This document shows positions 30,156 through 38,988 of a DNA stretch of 64,000 bases, one piece after another (position 1 is the first letter of the stretch; every line of letters begins with the position of its first letter). Below the pieces are notes generated by a model that saw only the letters and a program-made list of their open reading frames with translations, was not told the DNA's origin and searched no databases. The stretch covers positions 310,001 to 374,000 of the forward strand of contig NZ_CP162495.1 in assembly GCF_040939125.1 (NCBI RefSeq), in the 5' to 3' direction. The position numbers and the translations under genes are program-made. This stretch comes from Clostridium sp. BJN0013. GTDB taxonomy: Bacteria > Bacillota > Clostridia > Clostridiales > Clostridiaceae.

Positions 30156-31361
30156 TTACTTATTATTTTCAGCATAAAACTTTAGGGATTCTCCAATAAA
30201 TTTAGATGCACCATTTCCATATTTTTTATCTGTTGCTTTTATAAATTCAGACTTTAATAAATAAAAATCTGCCATATACCCCAAATAATTTTCTCTCTCA
30301 TCTACTTTTAAAGTTTCATGTATTTTTCGGGTCTCATTTGCTATTTCAGAAACAATTTGCTGGATCGCTTTTGAAGTAGGATCTTTACTTAGGTTAGATC
30401 TAAGCTTTTTATATAGAGTTTCTATTTTAGGCTCATAATCCCCCAAATAAATTTTTAAAGCTTTTCCAATAAATTTAGACGCACCTTCTCCATATTTCTT
30501 ATCAATTTCTTCTATCCATGATATACCACTTCCACCATATTTCTTATCAACTTTTATTTCCTTAGGAAATACTAAGTAAAATTTTACCATAGTGTACCAA
30601 TAATAGTCTCCCATGTTAGTTTTAAAAGCTTCATAATCTTTTTTAGCTATATTAGTTATTTCACCAGCAATTTGTTGAATTTCATCTGAAGAAGGATCTT
30701 TACTTAAGTCAGCTGTAAGTTTTTTATATAGCTCTTTTAATTTGGGATGCTTATCATAAAGACAATCTTTTTTAAACTTATCAATTTGTTCTGATTTAGT
30801 TATTGCCAAACTATTATTTAAATTTTTCTTCAAAGCTTCAGTAAATTTTTTTATACTTCCATAATGCTTTATAGCATCTTTAGCAATCTCATCCTCCTTA
30901 GATTTACATTTTTCAATAAATTCATTATAATTATCTACACTACCATAAATTCTGATTACTTTATCTTTATTTTCTTTCTTGAATTCTTCTAATACATTAT
31001 AATATTCAGTCATATCAAATTCTTTAAAACTCATCGTATTCGCTCCCTTCAAAGTTTTATTTATAAGCTCTATCAAGCTATTTAATTTATCTCGTTTTAA
31101 AACGATTAGCTTTTTATGACTTTCTAGTGCTTTCATCTTGTCAAAGTGAGGGCTAGTTATGATTTCTTTAATTTCTTTCAGTGGTAAATCAAGTTCTTTA
31201 AAAAACAAAATCTGCTGCAAAGTTTCAAGAGCCTCATCGTCATAAATCCTGTAGCCTGTTTCTGTTAATTTAGTTGGTTTTAATAATCCAATTTTGTCAT
31301 AGTGATGAAGCATACGCACACTTACTCCTGTTAAATCCGAAACTTGTTTTACTGTTCTCAT
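30156..31361 (-). CDS. MerR/TipA-like transcriptional regulator with doubled C-terminal domain
   Basis: The 401-residue protein has a MerR-type winged helix at residues 1-70 (VSDLTGVSVRMLHHYDKIGLL), a coiled-coil dimer helix (about 75-105), and a C-terminal TipAS-like helical domain that binds small molecules in thiostrepton-type regulators. The last half is repeated: residues 207-305 and 312-397 align, with matching LYKKL...LSKDPSS/T...IQQI...EI and KKYG.GASKFIG..LK.Y. A sigma-A-like promoter with TTGACC and TATAAT lies at 31485-31457. It has no obvious target gene adjacent. Confidence 0.85.
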   Translation of the reverse strand: MRTVKQVSDLTGVSVRMLHHYDKIGLLKPTKLTETGYRIYDDEALETLQQILFFKELDLPLKEIKEIITSPHFDKMKALESHKKLIVLKRDKLNSLIELINKTLKGANTMSFKEFDMTEYYNVLEEFKKENKDKVIRIYGSVDNYNEFIEKCKSKEDEIAKDAIKHYGSIKKFTEALKKNLNNSLAITKSEQIDKFKKDCLYDKHPKLKELYKKLTADLSKDPSSDEIQQIAGEITNIAKKDYEAFKTNMGDYYWYTMVKFYLVFPKEIKVDKKYGGSGISWIEEIDKKYGEGASKFIGKALKIYLGDYEPKIETLYKKLRSNLSKDPTSKAIQQIVSEIANETRKIHETLKVDERENYLGYMADFYLLKSEFIKATDKKYGNGASKFIGESLKFYAENNK

Positions 31362-31456
31362 AACTTTACCTTCAACTTTGATTTTAGAGCTGTCAATGCT
31401 GCCAAATACTCTGTCGGCTATGAGTTTTAGTTTATATCTTCAAACTCTATTTTTAT

Positions 31457-31485
31457 ATTATACTATGACATAATGTTAGGGTCAA
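31457..31485 (-). promoter_or_regulatory. Promoter of the TipA-like regulator gene
   Basis: On the minus strand TTGACC (31485-31480), a 17-bp spacer and TATAAT (31462-31457) form a good sigma-A promoter about 100 nt upstream of the gene. The spacer CTAACATTATGTCATAG could hold an operator. Confidence 0.65.
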
Positions 31486-31488
31486 CAC

Positions 31489-31917
31489 TTTAAAAAATTT
31501 TTTAATTCTAAAAATCATTAATATCACTTAAATTTTTCTAAACGAAATAAAAACTAGTAATTGCTATTTCCCTAATATTCTATAAAATCTTGAAAGTCGT
31601 ACTTCATTTGGTATTGTTATAGCTCCACTACTTAGGTCTGAATTGCGTTTAAAATATTGCTTTTGGATACGTATAGTTCTTATTTTATGCTGTAATCTAA
31701 AAAGGCAATTATGTTTTTTCCTTTACATATGTTGCTTCTTAATTTTTAAGATTAGGATAAATAAAATAGAAACTGCAAGGCATTAAAAAGTATAATGTTT
31801 TTTATTGTGCTCAATATTTTTACAAGCATTAAATTCTCTTGTTGAATTCTTTATGTAGTTAATTAGTAAAAAATAATATATAATGATAATATAAATTTGA
31901 TTTAGGGAAGGTGAAAT
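31489..31917. other. Intergenic region upstream of the MazE-like gene
   Basis: AT-rich with no supported gene. The antitoxin ribosome binding site GGGAAGGTG is at its right end. Confidence 0.4.
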
Positions 31918-32124
31918 ATGATTAACGTAGATGCTGTAGTAAAAAAAATCGAAGCATTACCACCTCACTTATTACAGGAAGTATCAGATTATATAGATTA
32001 TATAGAATTTAAGAATAATAAAGATAGAAATCTAAAAATAGATGATATAACACTTGCAAGTGAAAAGAGTTTAGCAAAGGATTGGCTTGATCCAGAGGAG
32101 GATAAAGCATGGGAGAATTTATAG
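31918..32124 (+). CDS. Type II antitoxin-like protein
   Basis: The 68-residue acidic protein begins with a helix (VDAVVKKIEALPPHLLQEVSDYIDYIE), typical of DUF2281-like antitoxins, and ends in a charged tail (DWLDPEEDKAWENL) of the kind that docks on its toxin. It overlaps the start of the downstream MazF-like gene, as toxin-antitoxin pairs usually do. The DNA-binding part is not obvious. Confidence 0.7.
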   Translation: MINVDAVVKKIEALPPHLLQEVSDYIDYIEFKNNKDRNLKIDDITLASEKSLAKDWLDPEEDKAWENL

Positions 32125-32444
32125 AAGGTGATGTAGTTGTTGTGCCCTTTCCATTTTCTGATTTATCCAATTCAAAGAGACGTCCGGCATTGGTATTAGC
32201 CAATCTAGAAGGTTATGATTTAATACTTTCGCAGATAACAAGTAAAAATATATGTGACATATATTGAATTAAGCTCATTAATGATGATTTTACTAAAGGA
32301 TCATTAATGAAAGATAGCAATATAAGATCTAATAAAATATTTACAGCTGACGAAAATATAATTATTTACAAAATTGGGCATTTAGCTGACGGAAAAATGA
32401 ACAAAGTAACTGAAACGGTTATTAGGATTTTAACAGAAGGGTAG
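32109..32444 (+). pseudogene. MazF/PemK-type toxin with in-frame TGA
   Basis: The frame starts MGEFIEGDVVVVPFPFSD and reads SKRRPALVLA, the conserved MazF/PemK RNase barrel, continuing through ILSQITSKN to an end at 32444. Codon 53 is TGA (32265-32267), after ICDIY and before IKLINDDF. Everything after the stop still reads as the family, for example FTKGSL and SNIRSNKIFTADE. A single nonsense change has therefore killed the toxin while the antitoxin stays intact. Confidence 0.8.
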
Positions 32445-32566
32445 ATATTTTTATTATAATAGGCGTAATTATTTTATTTTCCTATATGGTAAAAAACAAT
32501 ATATCACAATATAGTTGTGATATATCTCAAGTCATAGTACAAAAATGAATAAGTTTAAATTTATGA

Positions 32567-32627
32567 GGCACTGGCCAAGATTTAACTCTGCCATTGTTCA
32601 GACAAGAAGATTGGCCAGTGCTTTTAA
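32567..32627 (+). terminator. Hairpin GCACTGGCCAA/TTGGCCAGTGC
   Basis: An 11-bp perfect stem with a loop of about 32 nt and a TTTT tail. It could terminate the toxin-antitoxin transcript. Confidence 0.6.
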
Positions 32628-32953
32628 TTTAAATGAGATATTCCCCCTAAAAACCTAGGAAGTGCATAAACGGACTTTTTCAGTTGTAAGGAAACCTTAA
32701 ACAAGTTATATTTTTTACTACGTTCAAAAAAATAGCTTGTTTAACGGGAGATTAAAGAAAAAGGTAACTATTCAACAATAATATGTATTAAAGGTTATTG
32801 GGGATGTAGTATTAATTGTAGTAATTTTGCTTTAAACATTGCTTAAATCAAGTAGTATCAATGGATAGCGGCTTTCAATAGTTCAAATCCCTCTTTCTAC
32901 TCCATTATGATTCAATTTCTTATATGGAAAAATAAAATCTTCCATACTCATTT
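32628..32953. other. Intergenic region upstream of the AlbA_2 fragment
   Basis: No gene or recognised element is seen in this AT-rich stretch of about 325 bp. Confidence 0.35.
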
Positions 32954-33427
32954 GTGTATATATTTTCTACATTTGTACAGAATATGCAATCTGAGACTGA
33001 GGATATAGAATTAAAGGCAGCACATGTTGATTGTCCTAAAAAATTATATGATACTATTTCTAGTTTTCCCAATAAATCTGGCGGTGGAATTATTATATTT
33101 GGAGTAGATGAGAGGAGAGATTTTGAAGTAGTTGGAGTATATGATGTTAACGACTTGCAGAAAAAAGTTGTACAACAATGTAATTTAATGATACCAAAAA
33201 TAAGGCCTATTTTTACTGTACTTGAAATAATGAAAGGAAAGTTTGTAGTATCAGCAGAAATATCTGAAATTCCAAAGGAAGAAAAACCTTGTTATTATTC
33301 AGGTGTGGGAATTCAAAAGGGGTCATATATAGGAGTTGGTGATGCAGACGAGCCAATGTCGGATTATGAGGTATATAACTATCAATCATACATAAACTAT
33401 AATATTGATACAATAGAAAGTTCTTGA
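32954..33427 (+). pseudogene. Schlafen/AlbA_2 domain protein, probably truncated
   Basis: The 157-residue frame matches the N-terminal AlbA_2 (divergent AAA-4/RecG-like) domain: SETEDIELKAAHVDCPKKLY, then SSFPNKSGGGIIIFGVDE, then EIPKEEKPCYYSGVGIQKGSYI with GDADEPMSDYEVY. In complete proteins a long C-terminal region follows; here a stop follows YNIDTIESS. There is no good ribosome binding site before the ATG, which follows VCIYFLHL-like readthrough sequence. It is therefore a fragment lacking both its proper start and its C-terminal half. Confidence 0.65.
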
Positions 33428-33689
33428 TTTCAATGACTTTTAGCGTTTTTTGAGAAAAGTCAGTTGGAAATTTTAAGATTTGAGACTTGGATTTATTGAT
33501 TTTTATATTGGACATGCACACTCCTAGAGTTTTTGGATAGAGGGGTGTGCATTTTTAGCTTGGGGTGTGCACTTTTTAGCGGAATAGATTGCTATAAAAA
33601 CTAAGCATATTGCAATAGTTTTTGTAGCAGCAGTTGAATATATTTCCTCAGACAAGGCAGGAAGAAAGCAGAAATTAAAAAGAGTGCTG

Positions 33690-34222
33690 ATAATAAAAAT
33701 TTAGAATCAATGTACAGAATAGAAAATATACTAATAAATATGGCTTTGTGGGAAAGTTATACTGTGAGAAGTGAGGGGGAAGACTTTAAAACGCAGATGA
33801 TGATTTAATATTAAATAGAGCTTTTATTCAACTATATGGTTGCTGATAAAGGCTCTTTTAAAATATTTCTAGATAATATGGGAAAATTTACAAATCAAGA
33901 TACTATAGTAGCTAACATTTCAAAAACTTCAAAGGAAATAACCCAAATAGAACAGGACTTAAGTGAATTGGTTCAATTAAAGCTTAGAAAGCAAATATAT
34001 GATAAATATTACAATAAGGAAAAAGTAGAATATATAAAGGAAAGCATAGGTAATGGAAGTGAGCCTCTTACAGAATTTGATGATAGTCTGTTTATAGCCC
34101 TTATAGATAAGGTAATTATAAAATCGCCTAAGTATTTCAATTTTTGTAATGGGTCAGATCCTCATGCAAAGATTGGAAGTTTTTTAACTTATTTTTTTAA
34201 TCTATTGAAATTTTTTATTTGA
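33690..34222 (+). pseudogene. Large serine recombinase C-terminal remnant
   Basis: An open frame from 33836 reads VADKGSFKIFLDNMGKFTN, a coiled coil with EITQIEQDLSELVQLKLRKQ, then EFDDSLFIALIDKVIIKSP. This is the C-terminal recombinase region of phage or ICE serine integrases. Just upstream, another frame reads KYGFVGKLYCEK-stop-GGRL, the zinc-ribbon entry of the same family, with stops. The catalytic resolvase domain is gone. Confidence 0.65.
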
Positions 34223-34378
34223 AGCATTAATCCAAATGATACTGCAAAAGATTATAAAATTATTTTTTAACTACATATTACTTATTGAGGTTTATGCGTA
34301 TATTATGTTGCAAAAGTATGTAATTTTATTGTATTATATAATTATTTAAAATTACATAATATTGGATTGAGAGGAATA

Positions 34379-34714
34379 ATGAGCGGAAAAGAGTATTATA
34401 AAACAAAAATGGTTGAATATGAAAAAGCTAGAGACAAATTAGCATCATATAAGGAAGAGCTTGATAGATATTTAGACAGCTGTAGGACAGATTTTAAAGA
34501 CTTTAACACTGTATATGAAGCAAGCTATAATCTTCAAGGGGAAGTTATGGATAATTTTAATTATAAATCAGAGGATTTTAGCAAGGAAGTTAATCAACTA
34601 TTTGGTAAAATTGAAGATGATATAAGTATTATTGATAACCAAAGAGCTAAAGCTAATGAATTATATAACAAGTATAGACAGTTATATGAAGAAGCATGTG
34701 AATGTGATAATTAG
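34379..34714 (+). CDS. YwqH-like (DUF5082-type) T7SS-associated helical protein
   Basis: The protein of 111 residues is almost all charged helix with an early YEKARDKLASYKEELDRYLD and a central DNFNYKSEDFSKEVNQLF. It begins a cluster that matches ywqH-I-J-K of Bacillus, where YwqH is a partner of an LXG toxin secreted by the type VII (Yuk/ESX) system. The ATG at 34379 follows GAGAGGAAT; an upstream TTG in frame is rejected. The family call is by size, composition and neighbours. Confidence 0.6.
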   Translation: MSGKEYYKTKMVEYEKARDKLASYKEELDRYLDSCRTDFKDFNTVYEASYNLQGEVMDNFNYKSEDFSKEVNQLFGKIEDDISIIDNQRAKANELYNKYRQLYEEACECDN

Positions 34715-34745
34715 AAAAATAATTATTTTAGTTAGGAGATAAAAG

Positions 34746-35036
34746 ATGCTTTATAGATTAGATAATAGTATACATGATGACATAGGAAATTTTATGAATG
34801 GTAATAAAACTTTACAAGAGTCTTTAGATACAGTTAATGAGGTATTATCAATTTTAAATACAGATGTATGGAAAGGGAAGAGTAAAGAATCAGCAATAGA
34901 TTTGATGACAATATTAAAAAAATATCACGAAATGCTTCTAAGTGTAGCTAAAGATAATGTAGACACAATGGTTAAGTTAGAAACTAAAGCTGAAGAATAT
35001 ATGCACAGCGGTAAAATGCCATCTTTATGGAAGTAG
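34746..35036 (+). CDS. WXG100-like small protein (YwqI/DUF5344-type)
   Basis: The 96-residue helical-hairpin protein has the turn motif DVWKGKSKES at residues 38-47, matching the W-x-G signature of WXG100/ESX proteins. It probably pairs with other helical partners to deliver the downstream toxin. A GGAG site precedes the ATG. It is 31 nt from the preceding gene and 15 nt from the next. Confidence 0.65.
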   Translation: MLYRLDNSIHDDIGNFMNGNKTLQESLDTVNEVLSILNTDVWKGKSKESAIDLMTILKKYHEMLLSVAKDNVDTMVKLETKAEEYMHSGKMPSLWK

Positions 35037-35051
35037 TATGGAGGAATGAAA

Positions 35052-35495
35052 ATGATTAGTGCAAGTGAATTATACTATCTAAATAGGGCACTAGATGGAA
35101 CACCGATTTTGGGTATAAATCCCGTTGAAACTTTGATTAGTAATGATAAAGGTGAAAATTCACCAAAAAAATCATTAATTAAGAAAAAGATACTACAAAG
35201 TAATAATGGATTAAATGAAAAATCGTTTAGAATTATTAGTAACTTAGAAAAATATAAAAAGGCAAAAAGGCACATATGGATTAATAATTTATTAATATCA
35301 CTAGATAAGACTGATTTTTTAGTATTTTTAAAGAACAGAGAAAAAGGACAATTTATTATTGAGAGAACAAGCAAATCTCTTATGCTGTATGAGATAATAA
35401 AAAATTATCAATTTTTATGGAATAATACAAAGGTAGAGGATAGCGAAAAAGAAATAATAGAACCTAATAATTTTATATTAAATGAAATTAAATAA
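35052..35495 (+). CDS. T7SS cassette protein (DUF5081-like)
   Basis: The product of 147 residues starts MISASELYYLNRALDG, a pattern of DUF5081-type proteins found beside LXG toxins. A C-terminal half with TDFLVFLKNREKGQFIIER could be a beta-rich sensor or adapter. The ATG at 35052 has 7-nt spacing from GGAGG; the ATG at 35046 is too close. The function is unknown. Its stop abuts the start of the next gene. Confidence 0.5.
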   Translation: MISASELYYLNRALDGTPILGINPVETLISNDKGENSPKKSLIKKKILQSNNGLNEKSFRIISNLEKYKKAKRHIWINNLLISLDKTDFLVFLKNREKGQFIIERTSKSLMLYEIIKNYQFLWNNTKVEDSEKEIIEPNNFILNEIK

Positions 35496-35795
35496 ATGGA
35501 TGATACCATAAAGGTAAGTGGTGAATTAAAAAATATTGCAAACAAAATAGGTAAAGCATCAGAGTTAGTAAGTGATGCATCCACAATGTATCAACAAACA
35601 TTTGAAAGTTTTATAGGAATGTATTTAGGAAAAGCTGGGAATGATGAGAAAGTGCTGTCAGATAATTTTGTTAAAAATTTAAATACATTAAGTTATTTTT
35701 ATGGACAAGCAGAGTATTATGTAAATTATTGTTTAGAAAATTTAAGTAAGCAAGATGAAGAAGAAGCAGAAAGTTATGATGCAAATATGGTGTAG
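35496..35795 (+). CDS. Second WXG100/LXG-associated helical protein
   Basis: The 99-residue protein starts directly after the stop of the previous gene, so translation is probably coupled. It reads as a helical hairpin (VSGELKNIANKIGKASELVSD, then QTFESFIGMYLGKAG...). No W-x-G turn is visible; a GMYLGKAG turn takes its place. A chaperone or co-secreted partner role is an inference from position. Confidence 0.55.
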   Translation: MDDTIKVSGELKNIANKIGKASELVSDASTMYQQTFESFIGMYLGKAGNDEKVLSDNFVKNLNTLSYFYGQAEYYVNYCLENLSKQDEEEAESYDANMV

Positions 35796-35853
35796 CGTAG
35801 CAAATTGGTAATATGTCAAGAGCAAAATGAAAAGGATATGAGGAGAATGCAAA

Positions 35854-36576
35854 ATGAGAAAGTATATTTTAGATTCAGATCTTTTATCTAAGAAAACTAC
35901 TGCTGCTTACTCCATGCTAAATGATATGCTTCCAGTCCTGGATAAGATAGAGGAAACTAGCAAGGAAGCATTTGAAGAAATAAACGCTCATGACGAATTA
36001 GGAAATGTGGATTATACATCAATAAAGAATAATATGGAACATATTGAAGAATACATGGATAAATATAAGGCTTTCGGAGCAGTATCTAGTGGTGCTGGAC
36101 AAAATAGTAGTAGTGGATATAATTATAATATGAGTACTGTAGGTCATAGCAGCAATGATGGATTTATAGGGGAGTATCAAAGAGAAGTAGATGATGTATT
36201 CTATAATGATCTGGTTAAAACAATAAAAAAGCTAAGAGATTCGAAGTTGCAAGATATAAGAATAGATAACAATGTAGGAATACAAGGAAAAAGACCTGCA
36301 TCGATATTTGATATGAATACAAAAGTATCAGATGGAATTAACAAGGATAAAATAGGCTTGGAAGACCTACTTGGCTTTGGAAGAATATCAATGGCTATGC
36401 ATCAAGAGTATGAACAGATAAAATCTCAAATAGATGCCTATAATGCAAGTTTGCCAAAGTATAGTTCAGAAAATGCTTCAAAATTCCTGCCAGATTTTAT
36501 TAGTAAGCTTATATTTGATTCGGAAATAGATAAGGAAAAAATAAATAGTTGTGATGATTACATAAAAAAATGGTAA
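35854..36576 (+). CDS. LXG-type polymorphic toxin, N-terminal part
   Basis: The 240-residue frame starts with a delivery domain rich in helix (residues 1-75), has a Ser/Gly/Asn-rich linker (about 78-103), and continues with a helical region. It ends at a TAA (36574-36576) after DDYIKKW. The next 12 nt and the downstream frame at 36589 are in the same reading frame, so the two frames are probably one gene with one nonsense codon. The full gene would run 35854-37461 and encode about 535 residues. RBS GAGGAG is good. Confidence 0.65.
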   Translation: MRKYILDSDLLSKKTTAAYSMLNDMLPVLDKIEETSKEAFEEINAHDELGNVDYTSIKNNMEHIEEYMDKYKAFGAVSSGAGQNSSSGYNYNMSTVGHSSNDGFIGEYQREVDDVFYNDLVKTIKKLRDSKLQDIRIDNNVGIQGKRPASIFDMNTKVSDGINKDKIGLEDLLGFGRISMAMHQEYEQIKSQIDAYNASLPKYSSENASKFLPDFISKLIFDSEIDKEKINSCDDYIKKW

Positions 36577-36588
36577 CTTCATCAGACT

Positions 36589-37461
36589 TTGATTACGAAT
36601 GGTGAAAGAACAGCATCTATTGCAGCAGATTTCATACCAGTATTTGGTAAACTTAAAATGTCAGGTGAAATAGTTGAAGGAAAGGATTTAGTATCAGGAA
36701 AGCACTATAGTACAGGAGATCAATTGTTTGGACTAGGTACTCTAGGTGCAGGAAGTCTACTAGGAAAGATATACAAGGGAATAAAAACAGGAATGTCACC
36801 AGAAGTAGAAGAGGCAGCAGGCAAATTAAGTAACGGAACTGTATTTGCAATGAATGGTGCTGGTGGAGCTAGTGGAATTGAAAAACTTGCTAAGAATATA
36901 ACTAAAAAGATTGTTGGTAAGGGAGAAGGGGCATCTGAGGGGGCGGGTAACCCTAATTCAATATATAAGAGCAATCCATTAGAAAATCCAAAGGTTGGAA
37001 AAGATGTTATTGAAAATCCAGATGCAGTGTATGGATATTCATTAAAACCAGAATCAAAATTAAATTCTTTTGGAGTAGATTGGACAAATACGGATGAGGT
37101 TGCATATGCACAGAGTGAAAGAATCAGATATCACGAGCATCTTCAGCAAAAGAAAGCAATGTTGAAAGATGAAATAACTAAATTGCAAAATGATGGATAT
37201 TCAATGGAAGATATAGCTAGAATGAAAGTTGAACAAAGAAATCAAGATAGAATTAATAATTATATTAAATCTGATAATTATGATGGATTAGAAGCAATGA
37301 AACAAAGAAACTTGGAAGAATATCAAAGAGCTGAAGGACCAACAACAGACCAATTATATAAAAAATATGGTTCATGGGAAGAGGCTATTTATTCAAGCGT
37401 AAGAAGTAATCCTGCAATGGATGTAGTAACAGGATTATATGATATATACGGAGGTAATTAA
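36589..37461 (+). CDS. Polymorphic toxin, pre-toxin (PT-TG) and C-terminal toxin domain
   Basis: The frame continues the upstream gene in phase, after the TAA. It starts with GERTASIAADFIPVFGKLKM and VEGKDLVSGKHYSTGDQLFG, the pre-toxin TG region found just before toxin domains, then a Gly/Ala-rich hydrophobic segment that may be membrane-active. The C-terminal 130 residues (from about GVDWTNTDEVAYAQSERIRYH to the end) are a variable toxin domain that I do not recognise. The TTG start given has no ribosome binding site, so this part is translated only if the stop is read through or the sequence has an error. A likely immunity gene follows 2 nt later. Confidence 0.65.
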   Translation: MITNGERTASIAADFIPVFGKLKMSGEIVEGKDLVSGKHYSTGDQLFGLGTLGAGSLLGKIYKGIKTGMSPEVEEAAGKLSNGTVFAMNGAGGASGIEKLAKNITKKIVGKGEGASEGAGNPNSIYKSNPLENPKVGKDVIENPDAVYGYSLKPESKLNSFGVDWTNTDEVAYAQSERIRYHEHLQQKKAMLKDEITKLQNDGYSMEDIARMKVEQRNQDRINNYIKSDNYDGLEAMKQRNLEEYQRAEGPTTDQLYKKYGSWEEAIYSSVRSNPAMDVVTGLYDIYGGN

Positions 37462-37463
37462 TT

Positions 37464-37802
37464 ATGCATGAAGAAAAAAGAAAACATAATAAGATATGGT
37501 ATAAATATAATGATTTTATGTTTAGAGTTGAAGCTATTGATAATGAAAATACTGTAATATGGTTAAATTATCATTTTAAGAATCCAGCCTTTTCAATGGT
37601 TATGAGAGATTTTTTAAATAGGATGGAAGAGTATGGAATACCTATAAAAGTAAATAATATTTGGAATAAACATAGAGGATTTGAAGTTAAAAATACGGAT
37701 GTAAAATTATTAATTGGAGAGATTATTAATTTTTGTGATGAAAATGATGTGGAATCAATGGTTTCAAAAGACATCTATTTAAGAGATGAATGGTATGAAT
37801 AA
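37464..37802 (+). CDS. Probable immunity protein of the polymorphic toxin
   Basis: The 112-residue acidic protein follows the toxin after 2 nt with a GGAGG site inside the toxin's last codons. No named family is recognised. The place, size and charge fit an immunity protein that neutralises the C-terminal toxin domain. It keeps an intact frame although the toxin gene is interrupted. Confidence 0.55.
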   Translation: MHEEKRKHNKIWYKYNDFMFRVEAIDNENTVIWLNYHFKNPAFSMVMRDFLNRMEEYGIPIKVNNIWNKHRGFEVKNTDVKLLIGEIINFCDENDVESMVSKDIYLRDEWYE

Positions 37803-37819
37803 TTTTTAATTGTGACATA

Positions 37820-37963
37820 ATGGAAATGCTATTAGCTCAATTTGCTAAAGACAATGGAGTTGATGGTTCGCTATTGAGCTATGATGAAATTCTAAAATTC
37901 CGAAAAATGGATTTAACAAAAAATGATAACCTAATGCTTAATATTGGAGGGGAAAATGCTTAG
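37820..37963 (+). CDS. Small hypothetical frame in the toxin cassette
   Basis: A 47-codon frame starts MEMLLAQFAKDNGVDGSLLS and ends in TAG overlapping the start of the MBL-fold gene. It has no clear ribosome binding site, and its sequence looks like an internal piece of a larger protein. It may be a leftover of a displaced cassette. Confidence 0.3.
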   Translation: MEMLLAQFAKDNGVDGSLLSYDEILKFRKMDLTKNDNLMLNIGGENA

Positions 37964-38663
37964 TTTTATTGGTATGGGAAGTGCTTTTAATACAGAAATG
38001 GGAAATACAAGTGCTTTTGTAAAGCAAAATGGTAGCTTACTTCTTATTGATTGTGGAGGAACTGTTTTTCATAGATTACAAGAACTAAATTTATTCGATG
38101 GACTTGAAAATTTGTATATTATTGTAACTCATACACATCCTGACCATGTAGGAAGCCTTGGAGAAGTAATATTTTATTCATATTATATTTTGAAACATAT
38201 ACCAACTATTTTCTTTCCTAATAAGGAACTAATTGAAGGTTTTCTAACTAGTATAGGTGTAAGTGTTGAAATGTATAAACTCAATAGTTGTGAGAGAATA
38301 GATGCGGATGATATACAGCTAGGAAAGTTCAGTATAGAATTTTTGTCCGTTTCTCATGTCGATACAATACCAGCATATGGATTTATAATGAAAATAAAAG
38401 AGAAATCATTTTACTATAGTGGTGATGCAAATAATATAAGTGTTAATGTTATTAACATGATTATAAGTGGAGAAATTTATAGAGTTTATCAAGATACATG
38501 TGGATTAGACTATAAAGGAAATAATCACTTATCATTAAGAAAACTTTGTAGCATAGTACAGCCTAAATTTAGAAATACGGTTTACTGTATGCATCTTGAT
38601 AAACATATATCAGAGAAGGAAATAAAAGACAAAGGGTTTAATGTTGTTGAAGTATATAAATAA
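37956..38663 (+). CDS. MBL-fold metallo-hydrolase
   Basis: The protein of about 235 residues carries the zinc motif THTHPDHVGSLGE (residues 54-66), an early DCGG strand, and downstream ligands VSHVDT and YSGDANN. This is the metallo-beta-lactamase fold, RNase Z/PhnP-like type. The ATG at 37956 is placed after GGAGGGG; the TTG at 37944 is inside that site. Its stop codon lies within the 5-bp target duplication of the adjacent MITE. The link to the toxin cassette is by position only. Confidence 0.85.
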   Translation: MLSFIGMGSAFNTEMGNTSAFVKQNGSLLLIDCGGTVFHRLQELNLFDGLENLYIIVTHTHPDHVGSLGEVIFYSYYILKHIPTIFFPNKELIEGFLTSIGVSVEMYKLNSCERIDADDIQLGKFSIEFLSVSHVDTIPAYGFIMKIKEKSFYYSGDANNISVNVINMIISGEIYRVYQDTCGLDYKGNNHLSLRKLCSIVQPKFRNTVYCMHLDKHISEKEIKDKGFNVVEVYK

Positions 38664-38983
38664 CAGTACTTACGCAAAAACTTGTACCTAAGATATACCA
38701 ATAGTTCCATGTCTTAGATGTTTCTAAAAGGTTGTTGCTATGAGGTTTTATAAAGATTTAGCATTAAAATTTTAGAGTTAATAGCCTAAATAATAATAGC
38801 AATATGTACTGTTTAGTTACTATTTACCGATTTAAATAAGCTTTTTATATTGAATTTAAACAGAATATATAAAAAATCATGAGTAAAAGTTGCCTAAAAC
38901 CCCGTAGCAACAACCCTTAAGCAATCTTAGAGTCTATAAAACCTTGATATATCTAAGTTTGAGTTGGTCTGCGTAAGTACTGT
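38663..38983. mobile_element. MITE, 321 bp, with 14-bp terminal inverted repeats and 5-bp target duplication
   Basis: ACAGTACTTACGCA at 38663-38676 is the reverse complement of TGCGTAAGTACTGT at 38970-38983. The element is flanked by AAATA on both sides (38658-38662 and 38984-38988). A second internal pair, GGTTGTTGCTATGAGGTTTT and AAAACCCCGTAGCAACAACC, shows it is one long imperfect palindrome. It encodes nothing. It inserted exactly at the stop of the MBL-fold gene. Confidence 0.85.
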
Positions 38984-38988
38984 AAATA

